From positions 1 to 12,433 of the forward strand of contig JAFLSP010000004.1 of the NCBI GenBank assembly GCA_022510885.1: 12,433 nucleotides of DNA, in the 5' to 3' direction. Both the position numbers and the translations under genes were made by a program. Shown one piece after another: positions 1 to 6,458 of the stretch. The notes beneath the pieces are model-generated. The model had not been told where the DNA came from, ran no database searches, and saw nothing but the letters and a program-made list of their open reading frames with translations. Origin of the DNA: Treponema sp. (GTDB taxonomy: Bacteria; Spirochaetota; Spirochaetia; Treponematales; Treponemataceae). Every line of letters begins with the position of its first letter. Positions within the stretch are counted from its first letter, which is position 1.

Positions 1-439
1 CTACGGGCGCGACCGCCGGGATTTCCGTCGGCACGACAGGCGCAGACGGCTCGTCCGCGATAACGTTCTCGCCTTCCGCGAGTACCGCCGTGCCGGAGAC
101 CGTCTCGTCGAGGCTTCCCGTCCGCTTGGTGATTTTTACCTGCACGTTGGCATTCTTCTTGATATGCAGCTGCTCGGCAGCCTCGGGAGAGAGCAGGATT
201 GCCACGCCCTCGCTCGGGTCAACCGCGCCCAGCACGAGCACGTCAACGGTGCTTCCCGTGGCGGGGTTGGTGACCGAAACGCTGTCGCCCGGCAGGTAGC
301 CCACCGTGCGCGCGAACAGCCCCTTGGGCATCGTGCCCGCGTCTGCCACGAGCGCGCGGCCGTCAAGAGAAGGTCGCGCGGCGGCAAAGAGTGCCGCGGC
401 CGCGAGTGCCGTTACTGCAAAACCGATGATTCTTTTCAT
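1..439 (-). CDS. RlpA-like (double-psi beta-barrel) exported protein, C-terminus cut off by window edge
   Basis: Reading leftward from an ATG at 439, 146 codons are open to the window edge, so the C-terminus is missing. The start MKRIIGFAVTALAAAALFAA is a typical signal peptide. Residues about 35-100 (a GYLPGDSVSV stretch, then TNPATGSTVDVLVLG, then LLSPEAAEQL and VQVKIT) follow the pattern of RlpA-type double-psi beta-barrel domains: a V.VTN..nG..V.V strand pair, an LS..AA..L helix and a final V.V.I strand. The Trp-Tyr-Gly segment and the NDRGP-like catalytic stretch of true RlpA lytic transglycosylases are not visible, so enzyme activity is doubtful. A structural or peptidoglycan-binding role in the periplasm is possible. 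It follows the upstream exported gene by 28 bp, so the two are probably co-transcribed. A ribosome site AAAGGCGG lies just before the ATG. An SAF-type (FlgA-like) domain is an alternative I cannot exclude. Confidence 0.6.
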   Translation of the reverse strand, partial: MKRIIGFAVTALAAAALFAAARPSLDGRALVADAGTMPKGLFARTVGYLPGDSVSVTNPATGSTVDVLVLGAVDPSEGVAILLSPEAAEQLHIKKNANVQVKITKRTGSLDETVSGTAVLAEGENVIADEPSAPVVPTEIPAVAPV

Positions 440-467
440 ACTGACCGCCTTTTTTCTCGCATTCCTG

Positions 468-974
468 CTATCTTCCGTTCAGACTTGCGTTGATTTTCAC
501 CGCAACCAGATTCGCAAAACTTGACACGCCGTTCTCGTTGTTGTCCTGCCGGTTCACCCGGCCGATGACCTCGCTCCCGTCGGAAAGCTGCAGGCCCGTC
601 TTGACCGCGTAGTTTTTCCAGGTCACCCGGTCGATGTTCTCCAACAGAATTGCGTCGGGGTTGCTCGACTGCGCCGATGCCTTGTAGTCCACCTCGATGC
701 GCACGAGGTAATCCATGCCGCCCTCCGCGCTCTCCGACAGCGCGGTCTTCAGTCCGTCGTCCGCCGAACTTGCGCTCACGTGCACCGGGGAATTCGTGAC
801 GATGTGTCCCGTACCGAAGAAATAGTCGAGAATCGTCTGCTCGATGAGCCATGAGGAGGCGCACACTGCGTCCTGCGCGGCAGGATTGTTCTGCACGATT
901 TGGATAGAAATGTTCTTCGCGTGTACCGATGTGAGCGCGAGCGCGGCAATCAGCGCCGCAATGCCTTTCTTCAT
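468..974 (-). CDS. Exported protein of unknown function (168 aa)
   Basis: The start is taken at ATG 974 (MKKGIAALIAALALTS), because GGGAGG lies four bases upstream (979-984, complement); the in-frame GTG at 986 would lie within or before that ribosome site. The first 20 or so residues form a clear signal peptide with probable cleavage after SVHA, so the protein is periplasmic or surface-exposed. The mature part is about 148 residues with alternating strand-like segments (YLVRIEVDY near 95; WKNYAVKTGLQLSDGSEVI near 125-143). It has one conserved-looking cysteine (VCASSW near residue 40), no lipobox and no further membrane segment. I do not recognise the family; the strand pattern vaguely recalls small TolB/CsgG-like domains, but that is not supported by a motif. 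It is the first gene of a two-gene minus-strand operon with the RlpA-like gene, which suggests a cell-envelope role (inference). Confidence 0.75.
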   Translation of the reverse strand: MKKGIAALIAALALTSVHAKNISIQIVQNNPAAQDAVCASSWLIEQTILDYFFGTGHIVTNSPVHVSASSADDGLKTALSESAEGGMDYLVRIEVDYKASAQSSNPDAILLENIDRVTWKNYAVKTGLQLSDGSEVIGRVNRQDNNENGVSSFANLVAVKINASLNGR

Positions 975-986
975 GATGCCTCCCAC

Positions 987-999
987 AGACCGCCGGTCT
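987..999 (-). promoter_or_regulatory. Small hairpin at the 5' end of the exported-protein mRNA
   Basis: AGACCGCCGGTCT is a perfect inverted repeat with five-base arms and a three-base loop. If the candidate minus-strand promoter at 1010-1039 is right, this hairpin would sit at the very 5' end of the transcript, immediately before the GGGAGG ribosome site at 979-984. It could stabilise the mRNA or hinder ribosome access. It is short, so chance is possible. Confidence 0.3.
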
Positions 1000-1009
1000 T
1001 TTCTTTGTT

Positions 1010-1039
1010 AGAATATCGGCAGGGGTAAAAAACTGTTTA
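1010..1039 (-). promoter_or_regulatory. Candidate promoter for the minus-strand envelope operon
   Basis: Read on the minus strand: TAAACA (1039-1034, 4 of 6 to TTGACA), an 18-bp spacer, and TATTCT (1015-1010, 4 of 6 to TATAAT). Predicted transcription start is near 1003, about 29 bases before the ATG at 974. It lies back-to-back with the plus-strand promoter at 1051-1079. Neither box is strong. Confidence 0.35.
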
Positions 1040-1050
1040 GTATTTTTGCA

Positions 1051-1079
1051 TAGACTTTGTGTGCCATTCGTGCTACTAT
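1051..1079 (+). promoter_or_regulatory. Promoter of the CapD-aminotransferase-redox operon
   Basis: TAGACT (1051-1056, 4 of 6 to TTGACA) is followed by exactly 17 bp and TACTAT (1074-1079, 5 of 6 to TATAAT), with a TG at 1071-1072 giving an extended -10 (TGCTACTAT). Predicted start of transcription is near 1086, only about 11 bases before the ATG at 1097, so the leader would barely contain the GGTGGG ribosome site at 1086-1091. Confidence 0.55.
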
Positions 1080-1096
1080 AGAGACGGTGGGTTCTC

Positions 1097-2629
1097 ATGC
1101 AGAAAAACAACGCACGGCTGTACGTCATCGGCGCGGGATTCGCGGGACAGATGATTGCGCGCGACATCAAACGCAAAAAGATTTTCGGGACGGTCGCGGC
1201 ATTCCTTGATGACGACAAGTCCCGCATAGGCACGCAGATTGACGGCATTCCCGTGCTCGGGCCGATTGACGACGCGGCAAACGTGCTGCGCTGCGCGCGC
1301 GGCGACGAGGCGATTATCGCCATGCCGAGCGCGCCCGTGGAGCGCATCCGCGCGTTGTATGAAATGCTGCGGCAGGCGGGTTTTCTGCGCATTCGTATCG
1401 TGCCGAGCGTCAGCCAGATTGTGGACGGCAACGCGCACCTCGTCCAGACGCGCGAGATTGACCCGCTCGACATCCTCGGCCGCACGCCCGTCACCGTTCC
1501 CCTGCACGAAAGCCTGCAATACCTGCGCCACAAGCGCGTGCTGATTACGGGCGCGGGCGGTTCCATCGGCTCGGAACTGGCGCGGCAGCTGCTGAGCGGC
1601 GGGGCGGAGCGGCTCTACCTGTTCGGTCACGGCGAGAATTCAATCGTGGGCATCTACCGCGAGCTGGTCGTCCTCCAGAACGAGGGCGTGGGCGAAAAAG
1701 CGACGGTCGTGCCGATTGTGGGCGACATGAAGGACGCGCGCTACGTGGATTATATAATAGAACAGACGCGCGCGGACGTGATTTTCCACTGCGCCGCCTA
1801 CAAGCACGTGCCCATGCTTGAGGAGAATCCCGTCGCCGCAATCGAGAACAACGTATTCGGCACGAAGCATCTTTTGGACGCTTCGCTCAGGCACGGCGTG
1901 CGACGATTCGTGCTTATCAGCACGGACAAGGCGGTTGAGCCGGTGAGCGTGTACGGCACGAGCAAGATGCTCTGCGAAAAACTGGTGCTGCACGCGGCGC
2001 GGTCGGCGCGGGACGGGCAGTCGTTCATGTTCGTGCGTTTCGGCAACGTGCTCGGCTCGCGCGGGTCAATCCTGCCGCTGTTCATGAACCAAATCAAGAA
2101 CGGCGGACCGGTCACGGTGACTGACCCGGGCATGGAGCGGTTTTTCATGACGATTCCCGAAGCCTGCTCGCTCGTGCTTGAGGCGGGCGGCGTGGGAGAG
2201 AACGGCAGGTCGTACCTTTTGGACATGGGCGAGCCGGTAAAAATCATGGATTTGGCGGAGCAGCTCATCGCGTTCAGCGGGCTTGAGCCGCACAAGGACA
2301 TCGAGATAAAAATCATCGGCGCGCGCGAGGGCGAGCGGCTGGAGGAGCCGCTGTGGCTTGCCGAGGAAGAGCCGACAAAGACCGCCTACGAGAAGATTCT
2401 GCAACTCAAGAACATCGAAATGGACGGCGATGCGCTGCGCGCGCTGCTTGACGCGCTGCGCCCTGTCTGCTTTTTTACGGCGGAGGACGCGGCGGCGTTC
2501 AGAAACAAGGAGCGGCTGATTGCCACGCTGCGCGCCGCCGTCCCGACGCTGGACGACTACTATCGGAAAAGCGCGGAGACGGCGAACATCATCGACCGCG
2601 AGACTAATTTGACGAGGGTGACGCTATGA
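1097..2629 (+). CDS. CapD/FlaA1-type UDP-sugar 4,6-dehydratase/epimerase
   Basis: A 510-residue protein with two nucleotide-binding parts. Residues 8-125 form a Rossmann-like, CoA-binding-type regulatory domain (VIGAGFAG at 10-17). From about 147 comes an extended short-chain dehydrogenase domain: TGAGGSIGSE (151-160, NAD(P) loop), AAYKHVPM (233-240), STDKAVEP, the catalytic pair Tyr286-x3-Lys290 in YGTSK, and FGNVLGSRGS (315-324). Family members dehydrate UDP-GlcNAc to a 4-keto-6-deoxy sugar, the first step to bacillosamine-, pseudaminic- or legionaminic-type sugars. The four N-terminal membrane helices of WbpM/PglF are absent, so this version should be cytosolic; it keeps the Tyr of short FlaA1-type enzymes where WbpM/PglF have Met. 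GGTGGG precedes the ATG by five bases, and the stop overlaps the next gene by ATGA, so the next enzyme (aminotransferase) is translationally coupled and probably uses its keto product. It matches my recollection of T. pallidum TP0077 (cap5D). Family is confident; exact sugar product is unknown. Confidence 0.92.
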   Translation: MQKNNARLYVIGAGFAGQMIARDIKRKKIFGTVAAFLDDDKSRIGTQIDGIPVLGPIDDAANVLRCARGDEAIIAMPSAPVERIRALYEMLRQAGFLRIRIVPSVSQIVDGNAHLVQTREIDPLDILGRTPVTVPLHESLQYLRHKRVLITGAGGSIGSELARQLLSGGAERLYLFGHGENSIVGIYRELVVLQNEGVGEKATVVPIVGDMKDARYVDYIIEQTRADVIFHCAAYKHVPMLEENPVAAIENNVFGTKHLLDASLRHGVRRFVLISTDKAVEPVSVYGTSKMLCEKLVLHAARSARDGQSFMFVRFGNVLGSRGSILPLFMNQIKNGGPVTVTDPGMERFFMTIPEACSLVLEAGGVGENGRSYLLDMGEPVKIMDLAEQLIAFSGLEPHKDIEIKIIGAREGERLEEPLWLAEEEPTKTAYEKILQLKNIEMDGDALRALLDALRPVCFFTAEDAAAFRNKERLIATLRAAVPTLDDYYRKSAETANIIDRETNLTRVTL

Positions 2630-3852
2630 GCGAAGATGCCGCAAAGTCTCATGAAGAAAGCCCGAAAATGACCGTGCCCTTTTTCCGCGCGTCGCTCGGG
2701 GAAGCCGAGAAGAAGGCCGTCTGCGACGTGATTGACTCGCTGTGGCTCACCACGGGCAGCGTGACAAAGGGCTTTGAGGACGACTTCAAGGCTTTTGTCG
2801 GCGCACGGTATGCGTTCGCGGTCAACTCGAACACGAGCGGCATGATACTGGCGATGGAAGCCTGCGGGGTCAGGGCGGGAAAGGCCGTCATCACCACGCC
2901 CTACACCTTCGTCTCCACGGCCGCCTGCGCCGTCCACCTGGGCGCGGAGGTGCGCTTCGCCGACATCGAGGCGGACTCCTATGCCATCGACCCCGACAAC
3001 ATCGAGGCAATCCTCCGGGCTGACACGAAGCACGAGGTCTGCGCGATTGTTCCCGTGCACATCGCGGGGCATCTGTGCAATATGAAACGAATCCGCGCGC
3101 TCGCCCGGCAGTACAGCACGCCGGAGAACAGGATTTACGTGATTGAGGACGCGGCGCACTCGTTCCCGTCGGAGACGGCAGACGGCTATGCGGGCGTGCT
3201 CGGCGATGCGGGCGTGTTCTCGTTCTACGTGACCAAGACGATGACCACGGGCGAGGGCGGCATGGTCACGACGAATGACGACGCGCTTGCAAAACGGATT
3301 GCGACGATGCGTCTGCACGGCATGGACCGCAGCGCATGGGACCGCTACACGAGCCCGCGCGCCTCCTGGGAGTACGACATCGTGGCGTGCGGCTACAAAT
3401 GCAACCTGCCCGACATCCTGAGCGCAATCGGACGCGAGCAGCTCAAGCGCGCACGGGATTTTTTTGAGCGGCGGACGGCAATCGTGCGCAACTACAACGC
3501 GGCGTTCGGAGAATTCGACTTCCTGCGCCTGCCGCCCGATGGCGAGGGAAACGCATGGCATCTCTACCTTATCCGCATCATCCCCGAAAAACTGGACTGC
3601 GACCGCGACACGTTCGCGCGCGAGCTTCAGGCAGAGGGCATCGGCATCTCCATGCATTTCATCGCACTGTTCAACTTCACCTACTGGCGCGAACGCTATC
3701 CCGACTTTTCGGCGCAGAATTTCCCGAACGCGGCGGAGCATTCAGCCAACACGATTACGCTCCCGCTGTGGCCGGACATGAGCGGCGAGATGGTCGAACA
3801 CGTCATCGCCACGGTCAGAAAAATCGGGGAACGGCACCGGAGGAAAGACTGA
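2626..3852 (+). CDS. DegT/DnrJ/EryC1/StrS-family PLP-dependent sugar aminotransferase
   Basis: A 408-residue fold-type I aminotransferase. Visible landmarks: VPFFRASLGEAEKKAV at 17-32, the cofactor-phosphate region SNTSGM (68-73), the PLP-pyridine Asp175 in EDAAHS (174-179), and the Schiff-base Lys204 in YVTKTMTTGEGGMVTTND (201-218). GYKCNLPDI (256-264) corresponds to the family's GYNyR-like segment. Length is normal for the family. These enzymes transfer an amino group from glutamate to a keto-sugar nucleotide, which fits the preceding 4,6-dehydratase; together they would make a UDP-amino-dideoxy sugar for glycan or flagellin decoration (inference). His178 replaces the Gln more often seen after the PLP Asp, as in several sugar aminotransferases. 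The ATG lies in a four-base ATGA overlap with the CapD-like gene. It corresponds in my recollection to T. pallidum TP0078 (spsC). C-terminal residues 398-408 are strongly basic. Confidence 0.92.
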   Translation: MSEDAAKSHEESPKMTVPFFRASLGEAEKKAVCDVIDSLWLTTGSVTKGFEDDFKAFVGARYAFAVNSNTSGMILAMEACGVRAGKAVITTPYTFVSTAACAVHLGAEVRFADIEADSYAIDPDNIEAILRADTKHEVCAIVPVHIAGHLCNMKRIRALARQYSTPENRIYVIEDAAHSFPSETADGYAGVLGDAGVFSFYVTKTMTTGEGGMVTTNDDALAKRIATMRLHGMDRSAWDRYTSPRASWEYDIVACGYKCNLPDILSAIGREQLKRARDFFERRTAIVRNYNAAFGEFDFLRLPPDGEGNAWHLYLIRIIPEKLDCDRDTFARELQAEGIGISMHFIALFNFTYWRERYPDFSAQNFPNAAEHSANTITLPLWPDMSGEMVEHVIATVRKIGERHRRKD

Positions 3853-3855
3853 TTT

Positions 3856-5976
3856 ATGTGCGCAAAACGCAAAACCGCACGGCAGAAACGCCTGATATTC
3901 TCAAACGACTTCTACAGCGACCTTGAGGCAGACGGAATGCTTTACGCGGTGCTGATACGCAGTCCCGTCTCCGTGGCGACGCTCGTCTCCGTCTCGCACC
4001 CGGACTTGCCGCCAGGCTACCACCTCTTCTCGGCGGCGGATGTCATGGGGAAAAAGACGATTACCACGCTCGATGAGGAGATGCCCGTTTTCTGCACGGG
4101 GGAAATCCGCTATAAAGGCGAGCCTATCGGTATGCTCGTAGGAGCAGACGAGAAGAAACTGCACGAACTGATGGGCGATGTGGAAATCCGCTATGAGGAG
4201 CGCATGAACGACCCCAAGGAGGTGCTCGCCGAGCGCGTGGTGCAGACCGAAGGGCCGTTCGACGACCTGTCTGCGCAAGCAACCATAACGGTCGAAGAAA
4301 CTTGGGCGTGCGACATCCACCCGCAATCCTATACCGAACCGAACGGCGCGTTCTGCTTTTTCAAAGCGGGCGTGCTGCACGTGCTCACGCCCACGCAATG
4401 GCTCAGCCATCTGCGCACGTCGCTTTCTGCCGTGACGGGCATTGACAAAGAGAGCATCGCCATCACGCGCACGCAGATTTCTCGCATGGACACGAACACG
4501 CTCTGGATAAACTCGCAGCTTGCGGCACAGACTGCTGTCTGCGCGCTCCTCACGAAAAAACCGGTCAAGCTCGTCCTGACCCGCCATGAGCAGCAGACTT
4601 ACATTGAGAACGCCGCGCCCGTGGCAATCACGCACAAGACTGCGCTCAACGCGGACGGTGAAATCATCGCAGCAGATGTCGCCATCACGGTGGACGGCGG
4701 CGCATATAATCCGTTCGCGCGCGAGTGCATAGACCGGCTGTGCATCGCCGCCTGCAACGTGTACCAGCCCAAGGCAGTGCGCATCCGTGCGCAGGCGTTC
4801 CGCTCGGCGACTCCGCCCCGCTCCATTGACCTTGCCACTATAGACGGCAACGCTTTTTTCGCAATAGAAAACCATTTGCAAAAAATCGCGGGAGTGACTG
4901 GCATTGCGCCGCTCGAACTGCGCAAAAAGAACTGCCGCACCGCGCCGCGCCGTAAGTCATCCCTGCCCTTCCAACTCAACGGCGAAAATACCACAAGCGT
5001 GCTGGATGCCGTCTGCCGCTCAAGCGACTTCAACCGCAAGTACATCGCCTATCATCTGAACGAGGCGAATCATTACGCGCACGACAACAACTCGCCGTTC
5101 TCACCGCCCCTGCGCGGCACGGGACTTGCCTGCGGCTTTGCGGGCAGCGGCTTCAACGGAACGACGCTCACCAGGAGCAGTCCGTCGCTGGAGGTGACGC
5201 TTGAGACGGACGGCAGGCTGTATATCCACGCGCTCCCCACCTCGCGCTCGGTGTGGAACATTTGGCAAACCATCGTGACGGATACGCTCGGCATTGAGCG
5301 AAGCAATATCGTGCTGAACCCGGATTTTGAAGCGGGACGCGAGCCAGATTCGCCCGATACGCTGCACAGCAACATCAGCAGTATGACGCACCTCCTGCGC
5401 GGGGCATGCGAGACAATCCGCCGAAAAAAAGGCAGCGCGACGCTACCGCTCACGGTCAAAAAGACTGTCTCCGCGACCAAAAGGAAGCTGTGGGACAAGG
5501 AACAATTCACGGGCGTACCGTTTCAGTCAAGCGCATTCGCCGCCTGCGTGGTGGAAGTAGAACTCGACCCCAGTACATACCGTGAGCATATTCGCGGCAT
5601 CTGGATGGTAGTGGACGGCGGAAAAATCTTAAGCACACACGCGGCAGAATCGTCACTTAGGTCGTCCATACAGCAGATTCTGCATGAACTGGTGGAAGAC
5701 GACACGGTGCGCTGTGACACCATCCACGTGCAGTTTATACAGAGCGACGATGAGCCGAAGCAAATCGGCGACATCGCCTATACCGTTCTGCCCGCCGCAT
5801 TCACCGCCGCAGTCTCCCAGTCGCTCGCCGCCACGCTCGCGCGGCTTCCTTTGCAGAACGACACGCTCTACAAACTGACCCAAAAAGCGCAACGACTGTA
5901 TGACGAAAAGACTTCCGCATTGCAGAAGGAGCCGACAGCAGAAACGCCGGGGCATAACCAACAGGGGGACGCATGA
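3856..5976 (+). CDS. Molybdenum-hydroxylase-like large subunit (xanthine dehydrogenase/CoxL family) with degenerate cofactor motifs
   Basis: A 706-residue homologue of the xanthine dehydrogenase/CoxL molybdopterin subunit. The fold is recognisable end to end: LYAVLIRSPVSVATLVSV (29-46), VFCTGEIRYKGEPIGMLVG (78-96, the usual VRYvGqPVA region), HPQSYTEPNGA (155-165), LTPTQW (177-182), TKKPVKLVLTRHEQ (233-246), VDGGAYNPF (279-287) and PLELRKKN (352-359). Key cofactor motifs are replaced: the GGGFGGK loop position reads SRMDTNTL (209-216), the RGxGxPQ position reads RSATPPRSIDL (316-326), and the catalytic Glu of the GEPP motif appears as Asp639 in QIGDIAYTVLP (636-646). It may therefore not bind molybdopterin, or bind it differently. 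GGAGGAAAG precedes the ATG, three bases after the aminotransferase stop. The next two genes encode its Fe-S and FAD partners. I recall similar genes at TP0079-TP0081 in T. pallidum. Family is confident; substrate and activity are unknown. Confidence 0.85.
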   Translation: MCAKRKTARQKRLIFSNDFYSDLEADGMLYAVLIRSPVSVATLVSVSHPDLPPGYHLFSAADVMGKKTITTLDEEMPVFCTGEIRYKGEPIGMLVGADEKKLHELMGDVEIRYEERMNDPKEVLAERVVQTEGPFDDLSAQATITVEETWACDIHPQSYTEPNGAFCFFKAGVLHVLTPTQWLSHLRTSLSAVTGIDKESIAITRTQISRMDTNTLWINSQLAAQTAVCALLTKKPVKLVLTRHEQQTYIENAAPVAITHKTALNADGEIIAADVAITVDGGAYNPFARECIDRLCIAACNVYQPKAVRIRAQAFRSATPPRSIDLATIDGNAFFAIENHLQKIAGVTGIAPLELRKKNCRTAPRRKSSLPFQLNGENTTSVLDAVCRSSDFNRKYIAYHLNEANHYAHDNNSPFSPPLRGTGLACGFAGSGFNGTTLTRSSPSLEVTLETDGRLYIHALPTSRSVWNIWQTIVTDTLGIERSNIVLNPDFEAGREPDSPDTLHSNISSMTHLLRGACETIRRKKGSATLPLTVKKTVSATKRKLWDKEQFTGVPFQSSAFAACVVEVELDPSTYREHIRGIWMVVDGGKILSTHAAESSLRSSIQQILHELVEDDTVRCDTIHVQFIQSDDEPKQIGDIAYTVLPAAFTAAVSQSLAATLARLPLQNDTLYKLTQKAQRLYDEKTSALQKEPTAETPGHNQQGDA

Positions 5977-6458
5977 ACATACCGATAACGCTGAACGAGG
6001 AACAGACCGTCCTGGACGTGCCCCCCGAAACATCGCTGCTCCGGGTATTGCGGCAGAAAAAGCTCTTTTCCGTGAAAGACGGCTGCGGCAAAGGACGTTG
6101 CGGATTCTGCACGGTACTGCTCGACGGCGAGCCTGTTCCCGCCTGCCTCATTCCCGTTGGTATCGTGCGCGGCGCGTCAATCGTCACGCTCGAACACTTC
6201 GCAAAGTCGCCCGAATACGCCGACATCGCAGACGGCTTCGCACAGGCAGATGTGCATCCGTGCGGCTACTGCAACGCGGCGAAATTCTTCGGGGTCCACC
6301 GTTTGCTGACCCGCGTCTACCGTCCGACGAAGGACGAACTGGACGCGCTTGCCGACGCGCAGACCTGCCCCTGCACCGACCGCGACGCATTCATCAACGG
6401 CGTACTGTACGCCACGGCAAACAAGCACCGCCGCGAAGGACGGAAGAATGGACTCTAA
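5973..6458 (+). CDS. [2Fe-2S] subunit of the xanthine-dehydrogenase-like complex
   Basis: A 161-residue two-cluster iron-sulfur subunit of the CoxS/XdhC-type small-subunit family. The plant-ferredoxin-type N-terminal cluster is held by Cys38-x4-Cys43-x2-Cys46-x11-Cys58 (CGKGRCGFC at 38-46), and the helical second cluster by Cys97-x2-Cys100-x31-Cys132-x-Cys134 (PCGYC and TCPCT). Both spacings are exactly canonical, so both clusters should assemble. The residue before CGYC is Pro96, where molybdenum hydroxylases usually have Gln next to the pterin. The C-terminus (KHRREGRKNGL) is basic. In the complex it would carry electrons between the large subunit and FAD in the cytoplasm. The ATG is in a four-base overlap with the large subunit (GGGGGA just upstream), and its end overlaps the FAD-subunit start by 11 bp. 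TP0080 of T. pallidum, annotated quinoline 2-oxidoreductase, is the likely counterpart (recollection). Confidence 0.9.
   Translation: MNIPITLNEEQTVLDVPPETSLLRVLRQKKLFSVKDGCGKGRCGFCTVLLDGEPVPACLIPVGIVRGASIVTLEHFAKSPEYADIADGFAQADVHPCGYCNAAKFFGVHRLLTRVYRPTKDELDALADAQTCPCTDRDAFINGVLYATANKHRREGRKNGL

Noticed and set aside
436..1566. 376-codon open frame on the minus strand across the exported-protein gene and the CapD-like gene
   Set aside because: It overlaps two well-supported genes in other frames. It is low-complexity Arg/Ala/Ser-rich and has no recognisable motif, as expected from the antisense of GC-rich coding DNA.
2560..3741. 393-codon minus-strand open frame opposite the aminotransferase gene
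   Set aside because: His/Arg/Val-rich shadow of the aminotransferase, which has full PLP motifs on the plus strand.
3901..4881. 326-codon minus-strand open frame opposite the molybdenum-hydroxylase-like gene
   Set aside because: No family resemblance and no ribosome site; the plus-strand frame is continuous and homologous.
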